Shown here: positions 35,912 through 44,941 of the stretch, piece by piece
How positions within the stretch are numbered: the first letter of the stretch is position 1
How the letters are laid out: every line of letters begins with the position of its first letter
Assembly: GCF_036226745.1 (NCBI RefSeq)
Contig: NZ_CP109013.1
Coordinates: 124,001 to 188,000 of the forward strand
Source of the DNA: Streptomyces sp. NBC_00683
Lineage (GTDB): Bacteria; Actinomycetota; Actinomycetes; Streptomycetales; Streptomycetaceae
Length of the DNA: 64,000 nt
Direction: 5' to 3'
Position numbers and translations under genes: made by a program
The notes under the pieces: generated by a model
The model's input: only the letters and a program-made list of their open reading frames with translations
Databases searched by the model: none
What the model was told of the DNA's origin: nothing

Positions 35912-35926
35912 AACCAGGGCTTACTG

Positions 35927-36174
35927 ATGGAGTACGTCGCCGTGATCGGCGGCGGCCAGTCCGGACTCACTGCGGCTCACGCACTGCTCCGCCATGGACT
36001 GCGGCCGGTGGTGCTGGAGGCGCGTTCGGCGGCACGGCCGGGTCGTGGCCGCGCCACTCCTGCCCGGTACAGCTCTCCGCCGGGCGCAGCCTGTCGTCGA
36101 ACTCGCTGCGCGGCGTGGGCCGGGATGCGGAGCGGATCACCCGACGCCTCGTCGCCTACCTCGCGCGCCAGTGA
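35927..36174 (+). pseudogene. ArsO-like flavoprotein relic with internal deletion
   Basis: ATG 35927 opens MEYVAVIGGGQSGLTAAHAL, then LRHGLRPVVLEA, the FAD-binding start of ArsO-like monooxygenases. The rest, in a shifted frame, ends RSLSSNSLRGVGRDAERITR, then RLVAYLARQ and stop, which resembles the C-terminus of the same family. Only about 80 codons of an expected ~370 remain. A large internal deletion with frameshift is the simplest reading. It stands between O2 and the arsR gene. Confidence 0.65.
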
Positions 36175-36202
36175 CGGGCACCCCTCACTGGTTCGACGTG
36201 TG

Positions 36203-36222
36203 TCAACATAGACGTATGTCGA
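36203..36222. promoter_or_regulatory. ArsR-type operator O3 over the arsR start
   Basis: TCAACATAGACGTATGTCGA. The dyad overlaps the arsR start codon (ATG 36216), which fits autorepression. Confidence 0.62.
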
Positions 36223-36590
36223 ATGCAAAGGTGCTGCCGCTGCTCGAGCCCACTGACGGTCAGGGTGTGACGCCGTGCTGCCCACCACTGACCGAGCGCC
36301 CAATGACCGCCATGGAGGCTGAGACGGCTGCGCGGATGTTCAAGGCGCTCGGTGACCCGGTGCGTTTGCGGCTGTTCTCCGCCGTGGCCTCGCACGAGGG
36401 CGGGGAGGCGTGCGTGTGCGACATCTCCGACGTCGGCGTCTCCCAGCCCACGGTGTCTCACCACCTGAAGAAGCTGAAGGATGCCGGCCTGCTCACCTCC
36501 GAGCGGCGCGGCACCTGGGTGTACTACCGGGTCGAGCCGGAGGTTCTCGCCGCGATGGGCAAGCTGCTGGCCATGCCGACCGCGGCCTGA
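36216..36590 (+). CDS. arsR: ArsR/SmtB-family metalloregulator
   Basis: A 124-aa winged-helix repressor. The HTH reads VSQPTVSHHLKKLKDAGLLT and the wing RRGTWVYYRV. The metal-binding site ACVCDI (Cys66, Cys68) matches the ELCVCD motif of As(III)-sensing ArsR, and a Cys pair at 21-22 may be a third ligand. It releases DNA on binding arsenite. The ATG lies inside operator O3, so a leaderless or near-leaderless message is likely. An acetyltransferase gene follows after 28 bases and probably shares the transcript. Confidence 0.92.
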   Translation: MSNAKVLPLLEPTDGQGVTPCCPPLTERPMTAMEAETAARMFKALGDPVRLRLFSAVASHEGGEACVCDISDVGVSQPTVSHHLKKLKDAGLLTSERRGTWVYYRVEPEVLAAMGKLLAMPTAA

Positions 36591-36618
36591 CCATCGGAAC
36601 GGGCAGAGGGGACGAGAG

Positions 36619-37125
36619 ATGAGCGGGGGCTTGAGTGCGGTGGTCACACCTTTGACGGCGGAGCACGCCGAGCAGGTGCTGGCGATCTACCGGGCGGGCA
36701 TCGACGAGGGCAACGCCACCTTCGAGACCAGCCCGCCCGCTTGGGAGACGTTCGACGGCGCGAAGCTGCCCGAGCACCGTTTCGCCGCGCTCGACGAGAG
36801 CGGGGCGGTGCTCGGCTGGGTGGCGGCGAGCAGGGTCTCCGACAGGTGCGCGTACGCGGGAGTGGTCGAGCACTCCGTCTACGTCCACCCCGCTGCCCGC
36901 GGCCGCGGCATCGCCTCCGCCCTCCTCAAGGCGCTGATCGACTCCACCGAGCGGGCCGGGATCTGGACCATCCAGTCAGGGATCTTCCCCGAGAACACCG
37001 CCAGCCTCGCTGTTCACCAGCGGGCAGGGTTCCGAGTCATCGGCACGCGGGAACGGATCGGGCGCCATCACGGCGTGTGGCGCGACGTCGTCCTCGTCGA
37101 GCGCCGTAGCCCCGCCATCACCTGA
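36619..37125 (+). CDS. GNAT acetyltransferase, phosphinothricin/arsinothricin (ArsN1) type
   Basis: A 168-aa GNAT protein: the TFETSPPAWETFD start region, VEHSVYVHPAARGRGIASAL (the acetyl-CoA loop R-G-x-G-I) and HQRAGFRVIGTRERIGRHHG, the form of phosphinothricin N-acetyltransferases. In ars operons this family (ArsN1) acetylates arsinothricin, an arsenic analogue of phosphinothricin. Placement right after arsR supports that role. A hairpin at 37190 likely ends the transcript. Confidence 0.82.
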   Translation: MSGGLSAVVTPLTAEHAEQVLAIYRAGIDEGNATFETSPPAWETFDGAKLPEHRFAALDESGAVLGWVAASRVSDRCAYAGVVEHSVYVHPAARGRGIASALLKALIDSTERAGIWTIQSGIFPENTASLAVHQRAGFRVIGTRERIGRHHGVWRDVVLVERRSPAIT

Positions 37126-37189
37126 CGGTCAGCGGTGTTGTGCGATCTCGCGTGGGGCGTATCGGGCTGCGGCGCCGAACACGATGAAA

Positions 37190-37215
37190 GCTGTCCGGGA
37201 AGTCGACCGGACAGC
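37190..37215 (+). terminator. Hairpin after the arsR-acetyltransferase operon
   Basis: GCTGTCCGG (37190-37198), 8-base loop, CCGGACAGC (37207-37215): a perfect 9-bp stem 64 bases after the acetyltransferase stop. Confidence 0.55.
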
Positions 37216-37363
37216 GGTAGTTCACCGTGTGGACCTGCAGGACGGCGAAGACAGGGCGGGCCGGGAACGGCGGGAGGAAGGGCCGCTACCAGCTGCAGGG
37301 GCTGATGACCGCCCCCGGGCCCGCCAGGTGCTGGCGTCGGCCTCGACCAGGAGGCGGTCGGCG

Positions 37364-37521
37364 TCACGAAAGGTGCGGCGAGTCCCACATCTGCTGTCAG
37401 GACCCGCCCGGCGCCGGATCAGAACCCAGGATCTCGAAGTCCACGCTCTGGCAGCGCAAGTGGTGGCCGACGGCGAGTCCAGCTTGACCGACGCCGACCA
37501 CCACCACTTCCACCTGCGGTG

Positions 37522-37525
<4 letters not shown>
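37364..37525 (-). pseudogene. Second ArsO-like flavoprotein relic
   Basis: The minus strand from GTG 37525 reads [20 protein letters not shown], then HHLRCQSVDFEILGSDPAPG, the FAD-binding start of an ArsO-like monooxygenase. An in-frame TGA (37397-37399) stands where TGG (the Trp of GGSW) is expected, and another stop follows at 37364-37366. MWDSPHL continues the family pattern between them. Only ~50 codons remain. Its GTG overlaps the stop of the acr3 relic (GTGA), so the pair was once a coupled operon. Confidence 0.6.
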
Positions 37526-37919
<394 letters not shown>

Positions 37920-38186
37920 GACCGCGGTGGCGCGCGGCCTCCTCCCGCAGCCGGACCTCCTGCGCGCCCGTAGCGGCAGCACTCCCGGTCTGAACTCCTA
38001 CTCAGCGGGGCGGTCCGGCAGTCATATTGCGGCGCGGCGACTCCTGATCAGCTGCGAACGAAGCTCCGGGCAGGCACACGGGTCACACGAAGAGGCGATT
38101 CCCGTGGCGGCTGCTCGCTTCGGAGCCCGGAACGTGATCGGGTTGACACCCCGTCAGCCGTTCGGGGACCAAGCCGAAGGACACCG

Positions 38187-39452
38187 ATGACGAACCGACA
38201 GCACCCGCCGCCACCGGACGCCGTCGTCGTAGGCGCCGGCCTTGCGGGACTGGCCTGCGCACTCGACCTCATCGGCTCCGGCCTCCGCGTCGAATTGCTG
38301 GAGGCGTCCGACGGCGTGGGCGGCCGCATGCGCACCGACCGCAAGGACGGCTTCCTGCTGGACCGTGGCTTCCAGGTCTTCAACACGTCCTACCCCCAGG
38401 TGAAGAAGCGTCTCGACCTCCGCGCACTGCGCCTGCGGCCGTTCACCCCCGGTCTCATCGCCCGGACGTCCTCCGGGCGGGTGCGGGTCACCGACCCGAC
38501 CCGTCGGCCGGGGGACGCGGCCCAGCTGCTGCCGGGACGTGTGCTCCCGGCCCGTGACCTCGCCGCTCTCGCCGCGCTCACCGCCCGTGACGTCCTGCTT
38601 CCCGCGAAGCGCCTGGGCCGTTTGCGCGACCGCACCGCGTCGGAGGCGCTGGTCCGCGCCGGCCTGTCGCCGCGCGCGGTCGAGGACATCATGCGGCCGT
38701 TCCTGTCCGGGGTGTTCCTGGAGGAAGGGCTGGAGACCTCCGCGCGATTCATGCACCTGGTCTGGCGGAGCATGGCGCGCGGCACGCTCTGTCTGCCCGC
38801 GTACGGCATCGGCGCCGTGCCGTCACAGCTCGCCGCCGGGCTGCCGGAAGGAGCCGTCCACCTGGAGTCGGCCGTCGCCGAGGTCACGGACTCCGGGGTG
38901 CTCCTGGCCGACGGCAGAGAGCGGCAGGCCGCCTCCGTCGTCGTGGCCACCGATTCCGCCACGGCCGCCCGCCTGCTGCCCGGCCTGCCGGTCCCGGACA
39001 CCCGTACTGTGACGACGTACTACCACGCGGCCGACCGGTCACCGCTGTCCGAACCGACGCTGGTCGTGGACAGCGGCCTGGCCGTCCTGAACAGCTGTGT
39101 CCTCACCGAGGTCGCACCCACCTACGCTCCCCCGGGCACGGCTCTGGTGTCGACCTCGGTCCTCGGCGCGGGCCCGCCCGGGGGCGACAAGACGGTCCGC
39201 GGGCGGCTGGCCGAGCTGTACGACACGGACACGAGCACCTGGGACACGGTCGCCACCTACACCGTGGAGGGCGCCCTGCCCGCCATGCGGCCTCCTTGGC
39301 CGCTGAGCCGTACGACCCGTTTCGCACGGGGACGTTACGTCTGTGGGGACCACCGGGCCACCGGGTCGGTGCAGGGTGCGTTGGCCTCCGGCAGCAGGGC
39401 GGCACGTGAGGTGCTGGCCGACCGGGCAGAGGCGCGGACCCCGCGGACGTGA
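38187..39452 (+). CDS. FAD-dependent oxidoreductase of the carotenoid operon
   Basis: A 421-aa protein with VVVGAGLAGLACALDLIGSG at ~14-33, then GVGGRMRTDRKDGFLLDRGF, the amine-oxidase/phytoene-desaturase-like FAD fold, and a C-terminal YVCGDHRATGSVQGALASG. It is shorter than CrtI (about 500 aa) and distinct from it. It is first in the plus-strand operon and its stop overlaps crtY (GTGA), so it should act on carotenoid intermediates or products; the exact reaction is unknown. The ribosome region reads CCGAAGGAC before ATG 38187. Confidence 0.84.
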   Translation: MTNRQHPPPPDAVVVGAGLAGLACALDLIGSGLRVELLEASDGVGGRMRTDRKDGFLLDRGFQVFNTSYPQVKKRLDLRALRLRPFTPGLIARTSSGRVRVTDPTRRPGDAAQLLPGRVLPARDLAALAALTARDVLLPAKRLGRLRDRTASEALVRAGLSPRAVEDIMRPFLSGVFLEEGLETSARFMHLVWRSMARGTLCLPAYGIGAVPSQLAAGLPEGAVHLESAVAEVTDSGVLLADGRERQAASVVVATDSATAARLLPGLPVPDTRTVTTYYHAADRSPLSEPTLVVDSGLAVLNSCVLTEVAPTYAPPGTALVSTSVLGAGPPGGDKTVRGRLAELYDTDTSTWDTVATYTVEGALPAMRPPWPLSRTTRFARGRYVCGDHRATGSVQGALASGSRAAREVLADRAEARTPRT

Positions 39453-40657
39453 CCGGGCGCGTTCAGGGCCGGGTGGACGACGCCGTCGTCGTGGGCGGTG
39501 GTGCCGCCGGACTGTGCCTGGCCCACTGGCTCACGAGAACCGGCACGGGAGTGACGCTGGTCGAGGCCCCCGACGGGCCGCTGCGCCCTGCGGAGCGCAC
39601 CTGGTGCTACTGGGAGGCGGGCACCGGCGAGTTCGAGGAGGCCGTCGTCGCTTCCTGGCAGCGGCTGCGGGTGCGAGGGCCGGACGGCTGCGTCGTCGAG
39701 TCCGAGCCCGCGCCACTGCGTTACCGCATGGTGCGCTCGGGCCCCTTCGAACAGCTGGTTCACGCCCGCCTCGCGGCGTCCCCGGCGGCCCGCGTCCTGC
39801 GCGCCACCGCCCACGAGGTGCGCGACGCACCGTACGGCGCCGAGGTGCGCTGCACGACTGCAGGCGGCCAACCGCTCACCCTGCGCGGCAGATACGTCTT
39901 CGACTCCCGGCCGGTGCGAGCCACGCCTGCCCACCGGACCTTGCTGCTGCAGCACTTCCGGGGCTGGTTCGTGCGCACCACCGTCCCCTGCTTCGAGCCC
40001 GAAGTGGCGGACCTCATGGACTTCCGGGTGCCACAGCCCCGCCATGGGCTCGCGTTCGGCTACGTGCTGCCGCTCGCACCGGACCGGGCGCTGGTGGAGT
40101 ACACGGAGTTCTCCCGTGCCCCCCTCACGACGGCCGCATACGAAGCGGCCCTGCGGCAGTACACCGGGGACGTCCTGCGGCTCAGCCGGTTCGCCGTGGA
40201 GTCGGCCGAGCAGGGCGTCATCCCCATGACCGACGCGCGTTTCCCCCGCAGGACCGGCCGCTCCGTCTTCCGTATCGGGGCCGCCGGGGGCGCCACCCGC
40301 CCGGCGACCGGCTATACGTTCGCCGCCGTACAGCGCCAGAGCCGGGCCATCGCCACCGCACTGCGCCGCGACCGCCCGGATGTGCCGCCACCGCACGGCC
40401 GACGGGCTCTCGCCATGGACGCCGTGCTGCTCCGGGCCCTCGACACCGGGCGAGTGGACGGTCCGCGCTTCTTCACCGACCTCTTCCGCCGCATCCCCAT
40501 GGAGCGTCTGCTGCGGTTCCTCGACGGCGGGAGCACGCCGTGGGAGGAGTTCGGGATCGGCCTGCGTACGCCCGTGGGCCCGATGCTCCACACCGCGGTC
40601 GAACTCCCCTTTCTCGCCCGCCGGACCACCGGCCGATCCGAAGAGAGCCCTCGATGA
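39449..40657 (+). CDS. crtY: Lycopene cyclase, CrtY type
   Basis: A 402-aa FAD-binding lycopene cyclase: AVVVGGGAAGLCLAHWL at ~12-28, RTWCYWEAG, the YVFDSRPV segment after the substrate domain, LLLQHFRGWFVRT, MDFRVPQ, FGYVLPLAPDRALVEYTEFS and the glycine turn GAAGGATRPATGYTF. These are the successive blocks of CrtY/CrtL cyclases. It closes both ends of lycopene to beta-ionone rings, giving beta-carotene. GTG 39449 overlaps the preceding stop and its own stop overlaps crtT (ATGA). Confidence 0.92.
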   Translation: MTGRVQGRVDDAVVVGGGAAGLCLAHWLTRTGTGVTLVEAPDGPLRPAERTWCYWEAGTGEFEEAVVASWQRLRVRGPDGCVVESEPAPLRYRMVRSGPFEQLVHARLAASPAARVLRATAHEVRDAPYGAEVRCTTAGGQPLTLRGRYVFDSRPVRATPAHRTLLLQHFRGWFVRTTVPCFEPEVADLMDFRVPQPRHGLAFGYVLPLAPDRALVEYTEFSRAPLTTAAYEAALRQYTGDVLRLSRFAVESAEQGVIPMTDARFPRRTGRSVFRIGAAGGATRPATGYTFAAVQRQSRAIATALRRDRPDVPPPHGRRALAMDAVLLRALDTGRVDGPRFFTDLFRRIPMERLLRFLDGGSTPWEEFGIGLRTPVGPMLHTAVELPFLARRTTGRSEESPR

Positions 40658-41388
40658 CCCTCCTGCGGGACCACGACCTGGCACGCGCCTTCGATCACGC
40701 GTCACTCACGTACGACCGGCTCACCGCCTTGAATCCGGGCTACCGCTCCGACCTCCTCCGCTCGGCGCACCGCCTGCGGCTCCCGCGCGGCGGTAGGGGA
40801 CTGCGGGTGCTGGATCTCGGCTGTGGAACGGGTGCGTCCACGCGGGCGCTCCTGCGGGCGGCCCCCTATGCACGGATCACGGCGGTCGACGCCTCCGCCG
40901 GCATGCTGGAGCAGGCGCGCGCGAAACGCTGGCCCCGGAACGTCCGCTTCCTGCACCGGTCCGCGGAGGAGCTCGCCACCACCGACGACGACGGCTCGTA
41001 CGACGCCGTCTTCGCCGCCTACCTCTTTCGCAACGTCGCCGAACCCGGCGAGGTCCTCGAAGCCGTGCGCGCCCTCCTGCGTCCCGGCGGCCGTCTGCTG
41101 GTCCACGAGTACAGCCTCAGCGGCTCACCCGTGCACCGGGCGGTGTGGAACACGGTCTGCCGGGGTGTCATCGTCCCGGCGGGCACGCTGACCGGCGACC
41201 GCGAGCTCTACCGCCATCTGTGGCGCAGCGTCCTCGAGTTCGACACGGCACCTGTCTTCGCACAGCGGATCGCCGGGGCCGGATTCCCCTTCGTGCGGAC
41301 CGTTCCCGTCGGCGGCTGGCAGACGGGAATCGTCCACGTGTTCCTCGCCCGGAGCGGCGTGGAATCCACCGCGCCCGAGGCGTCGTGA
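40654..41388 (+). CDS. crtT: SAM-dependent methyltransferase, CrtT type
   Basis: A 244-aa class I methyltransferase: start MTLLRDHDLARAFDHASLTY, SAM-binding LDLGCGTGASTRALL near 52-66 and the acidic LRPGGRLLVHEYS strand. It resembles the UbiE group. The crtY-crtT-crtU order is that of the Streptomyces crtYTU operon, from which the name is taken. Its substrate in carotenoid synthesis is not settled. It overlaps crtY upstream by 4 bases (ATGA) and crtU downstream by 4 bases (GTGA), so expression should be tightly coupled. Confidence 0.84.
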   Translation: MTLLRDHDLARAFDHASLTYDRLTALNPGYRSDLLRSAHRLRLPRGGRGLRVLDLGCGTGASTRALLRAAPYARITAVDASAGMLEQARAKRWPRNVRFLHRSAEELATTDDDGSYDAVFAAYLFRNVAEPGEVLEAVRALLRPGGRLLVHEYSLSGSPVHRAVWNTVCRGVIVPAGTLTGDRELYRHLWRSVLEFDTAPVFAQRIAGAGFPFVRTVPVGGWQTGIVHVFLARSGVESTAPEAS

Positions 41389-42947
41389 GTGCCCGCGGGC
41401 GCCGCCCCGACGCGGCCCGGCACGGACGCGACCGCCGGGCGGAGGTTCTCTTGCCGAATCCGGGACGCGCGCGCTTCACCGGAGACGCGCCTTCGGCCGC
41501 GGTGATCGGCGGCGGTATCGCCGGCCTCGCGGCGGCGACCGCACTCGCCGAACGCGGTGTCCGCGTGACTCTCTACGAACAGGGGGAGAGCCTCGGCGGG
41601 CGCCTCGCCGGGTGGCCCGTCCGCCTGGCCGACGGGTCCGGGGCGACGATGAGCCGCGGCTTTCACGCCTTCTTCCGCCAGTACTACAACCTGCGCGGAC
41701 TGCTGCGTCGCACGGATCCCGGGCTCTCGGCGCTCACCCCGCTGCCGGACTACCCGCTCCGGCACCGCAACGGCCTCGCGGACAGTTTCGCCCGCGTGCC
41801 GAGGACCCCGCCGTGGAGCGCGCTCGGATTCGTCGCGCTCAGCCCGTCGTTCGGCTGGCGCGACCTCGCGGCGATGAACCCGCGCGAGGCCCTGCCCCTG
41901 CTCGATGTGCGGGTCCCCGAGGTGTACGAGCGGTTCGACGGGGTCAGCGCCGAAGACTTCCTGCACCGGATCAACTTCCCCGAAGCGGCCCACCACCTGG
42001 CCTTCGAGGTGTTCTCCCGCAGCTTCTTCGCCGACCCGCGCGAACTGTCCGCAGCCGAACTGCTGCTGATGTTCCACATCTACTTCCTCGGATCGTCCGA
42101 GGGCCTCCTCTTCGACGTGCCGCGCGAGCCGTTCCCGCAGGCTCTCTGGGAACCGCTGGGCGGCTACCTGCGGCAGCTCGGCGCCGAGGTGCGCACCGGT
42201 GCGCCGGTACACCGGGTCCGCCCGGCCGCCGACGGAGACCTGACCGTGGAGACCGACGGGGCGGCCGACCGCCACCAGGCCGTGGTCCTCGCCCTGGACA
42301 CGCGCGGCCTGCGCCATGTCGTCGGCGCCTCCGAGCAGATGGGGGACGCGTCCTGGCGCGCGGACATCGCAGCCCTGCGGACGGCGCCCCCGTTCCTCGT
42401 GTCCCGGCTGTGGCTCGACCGCCCCGTGCGCGAGGACCGTGCGGGGTTCCTCGGCACCAGTGGCTTCGACGGACTCGACAACGTCAGCGTCCTCGACCGC
42501 TGGGAGGGCGAATCCGCCCGCTGGGCCGCGCGGACGGGCGGCTCCGTGGTCGAACTGCACGCTTACGCCGTCGACGAGGGCGCCGAGCAGAAGGAGGTCC
42601 AGCGTCGGATGCTCGACCGTCTGCGCGAGGTCTATCCCGAGACGGCGGACGCCGAAGTCGTCGACGCCCGCCACGAATGGCGCGCCGACTGCCCCGTCCA
42701 CTCCGTGGGCGGCTACCACCGCCGGCCGACCGTGCGGACGCCTCATCCTCGCGTCGTGCTGGCGGGCGACCTGGTCCGCACCGGCCTCCCCGTCGCCCTG
42801 ATGGAGCGTGCCGCGACCTCGGGTTTCCTGGCCGCCAACGCGCTCCTCGCCGACTGGGGCATCCGGGGGCAGGTGCTCTGGACCGTCCCGCGCACCGGGC
42901 GCTCCCGGGCACTGCGCGCCCTCGCGGTTCTGGCCGCGCGGCACTGA
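41385..42947 (+). CDS. crtU: Beta-carotene desaturase/methyltransferase, CrtU
   Basis: A 520-aa FAD protein with AVIGGGIAGLAAATALAERG near 40-59, GESLGGRLAGWPVRLADG, then MSRGFHAFFRQYYNLRGLLR, the motif typical of CrtU-type desaturases that convert beta-ionone ends to aromatic phi ends. It ends with HPRVVLAGDLVRTGLPVALM. Acting on beta-carotene it would give isorenieratene. Start: GTG 41385 overlapping the crtT stop. The gene ends 3 bases before the stop of the convergent Rieske gene, with no visible terminator between the operons. Confidence 0.9.
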   Translation: MSARGRRPDAARHGRDRRAEVLLPNPGRARFTGDAPSAAVIGGGIAGLAAATALAERGVRVTLYEQGESLGGRLAGWPVRLADGSGATMSRGFHAFFRQYYNLRGLLRRTDPGLSALTPLPDYPLRHRNGLADSFARVPRTPPWSALGFVALSPSFGWRDLAAMNPREALPLLDVRVPEVYERFDGVSAEDFLHRINFPEAAHHLAFEVFSRSFFADPRELSAAELLLMFHIYFLGSSEGLLFDVPREPFPQALWEPLGGYLRQLGAEVRTGAPVHRVRPAADGDLTVETDGAADRHQAVVLALDTRGLRHVVGASEQMGDASWRADIAALRTAPPFLVSRLWLDRPVREDRAGFLGTSGFDGLDNVSVLDRWEGESARWAARTGGSVVELHAYAVDEGAEQKEVQRRMLDRLREVYPETADAEVVDARHEWRADCPVHSVGGYHRRPTVRTPHPRVVLAGDLVRTGLPVALMERAATSGFLAANALLADWGIRGQVLWTVPRTGRSRALRALAVLAARH

Positions 42948-42950
42948 CGC

Positions 42951-43958
42951 TCAGCCGGGGAAGCGTCCGGTGCTCCGCAGCGACCAGCGGCGCTCGGCGT
43001 ACGCCAGGTCGTCACGCCAGAGGCGGCCCGCCGTCCGGCGCATGAGCGGCCGGAGTACGGGCGCGGCGGCGCGCGCCAGGGCGAAGCCCCGCCGGTCCGA
43101 GGCCGCGACGACGGCCTCGACCACCGCCGTCCGCGGGTTCGTGGCGCCGGGCGCGGTGAGTGGCGTGGCATGGGTCTCCACCACCGATCCGGCGCCCTCG
43201 CCGTCAATGATGTGCATGACGACCGTGCGCGGTTCGGGTGCCGTGAACACCGCTCGCACCGGCACCGCCAGCCGGCCTGCGACTTTGAACGCGACATCGA
43301 CGGCGAACGCGTCGTTGCCGCCGTCCTCGGGAGTGTCCGCCACCTTGAGGCCGACGAAGGCGTACGGGTGGAACCAGGAACCGTGCCAGGGGTCGAGCCG
43401 GTTGGCGACCACGTCCTCGGGTTCACACCGGCCCTCCACCGTGAACACCGCGTCCAACGCGTTCACCGGCACCGGCCTCACCGGTACGACCGGGCGCTCC
43501 AGCGGGGTCTCGCCCCCGGCCGCATCCAGCCTCACCCAGGCCAGGACCCCGTCGTCGTACACCGGATACGGCTCCCACCCGGCGAACGGCCCGCCGTCCA
43601 GGGCCAGACCGTGCCAGTGGCACATCAGCGTGCCGCAGACCACCCGGCTGTCGCGCAGCGGGGCTCCCAGATGGGGGCACTCCCCCGGGCCGGCGCGCAG
43701 GGCTCCGTTCTCCGACCGCCACAGGACGACTTCCACCCCGGCGATCGTCCGGCCGTACGGGCGGTTTCGCGCCCCGATCTCCCGGGAGGCTCCGACGACG
43801 TACCAGTTGCCCGACGGGCGGGCGGTGGCGCGCTTCAGTGCTCCGGCGATCACGGCGGGTCTCGCCTCGCGCCAGGTCGGTGTCTGCCGCTCCCAGCGGG
43901 GGGCGCGCCGCACCCGCAGCGGTGACGTCCACGTCGTCCGGCGGCGCGGGCTGTTCAT
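42951..43958 (-). CDS. Rieske-type oxygenase (DUF5914), crtV position
   Basis: A 335-aa protein with a canonical Rieske [2Fe-2S] site: CPH and CHWH ([10 protein letters not shown] ... [11 protein letters not shown]), followed by a C-terminal DUF5914-like catalytic domain ([19 protein letters not shown]). It is the last gene of the crtEIB operon, in the slot called crtV in Streptomyces. It might hydroxylate or oxidise a carotenoid end group. ATG 43958 overlaps the crtB stop (ATGA). Its function is inferred only from neighbours and cofactor. Confidence 0.83.
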   Translation of the reverse strand: MNSPRRRTTWTSPLRVRRAPRWERQTPTWREARPAVIAGALKRATARPSGNWYVVGASREIGARNRPYGRTIAGVEVVLWRSENGALRAGPGECPHLGAPLRDSRVVCGTLMCHWHGLALDGGPFAGWEPYPVYDDGVLAWVRLDAAGGETPLERPVVPVRPVPVNALDAVFTVEGRCEPEDVVANRLDPWHGSWFHPYAFVGLKVADTPEDGGNDAFAVDVAFKVAGRLAVPVRAVFTAPEPRTVVMHIIDGEGAGSVVETHATPLTAPGATNPRTAVVEAVVAASDRRGFALARAAAPVLRPLMRRTAGRLWRDDLAYAERRWSLRSTGRFPG

Positions 43959-44941
43959 CGCAGGGAGCCCTCCGCTCCCGCGACCGCGCCCGGCGCCGCG
44001 ACGGGCGGCCGGGACCGCACCCGTGCGCGCAGGACCCGCGCGAGCCCGCCCGCAGCGGTGGCGGCCCGTCGCCGAAGCGGCACCACGGCACGACGGTGCA
44101 GCACCCGGTAGTCGTCATCGGCGACCGCGTCGAGGATCCCCCGGTACAGGACGAACGCCGTGCGGATGCAGGGCCTTACCCGCGGCTCCAGCATGGCGAT
44201 GCCCGGTTCCGCCTCCTGGTACACGGTGCGGATCATCGCGTCGGCTTCTACCAACGCGGCACGGATGCGCCGGTCGTGGCGCCCGGTGCGACGGCTCCAC
44301 TCCAGCAGGGGCCGCTCCACGCCATGAGCGGCGAGGAGGTCCGCCGGCAGGTAGACGCGGCCGCGGTCCAGGTCCTCGCCCACATCCCGGAGGAAGTTGG
44401 TCAGCTGGAAGGCCACACCGAGAGCCGCCGCGTGCGGAGCCGCCTCCTCACGGGCCACGACCGTTCCGAGCACCGGCAGCATCTGAAGCCCGATCACCGC
44501 TGCCGAACCGTGCATGTAGGCACGCAGATCGGCGTACGTCCGATAGTCGGTGACCGTCAGGTCGCTGCGCATGGATGCCAGGAAGTCCGTGAACAGGCCG
44601 TGGTTGATGGCGTAGCGCCCGGCGGTGTCCGCGACGGCCCTGACGACGGGCTCCTCTCCGGCTCCTGTACGCAGTCCGTGGGCGAGGTCGCTCTCCAGCA
44701 GACGCAGCAGGCGGTCGCGTTCCTCGGGGGGCTGCCTGCGGTCCAGGTCGTCCACGATGTCGTCGGCCCACCGGGCGAAGCCGTACAGCGCGTGCACGGC
44801 GCAGCGCCGTTCGACCGGCAGCAGCCGGGTGGCCAGGAAGTACGTCCGCCCGTGCTGCGCGTTGAGCGCCCGGCACCGGGCGTAGGCGGCGCGCAGAGCA
44901 GGCCCGATGATCCCTGCGGCATCCAGTTCACGACGGCTCAT
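43955..44941 (-). CDS. crtB: Phytoene synthase
   Basis: A 328-aa trans-isoprenyl diphosphate synthase. The first aspartate motif is DDIVD (Asp60, Asp61, Asp64) in [13 protein letters not shown]; the second is [18 protein letters not shown], with FQLTNFLRD before it. It joins two GGPP molecules into phytoene. It begins ATG 44941, one base shared with the crtI stop (TGATG), and overlaps the Rieske gene downstream. Length and motifs are normal for CrtB. Confidence 0.94.
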   Translation of the reverse strand: MSRRELDAAGIIGPALRAAYARCRALNAQHGRTYFLATRLLPVERRCAVHALYGFARWADDIVDDLDRRQPPEERDRLLRLLESDLAHGLRTGAGEEPVVRAVADTAGRYAINHGLFTDFLASMRSDLTVTDYRTYADLRAYMHGSAAVIGLQMLPVLGTVVAREEAAPHAAALGVAFQLTNFLRDVGEDLDRGRVYLPADLLAAHGVERPLLEWSRRTGRHDRRIRAALVEADAMIRTVYQEAEPGIAMLEPRVRPCIRTAFVLYRGILDAVADDDYRVLHRRAVVPLRRRAATAAGGLARVLRARVRSRPPVAAPGAVAGAEGSLR

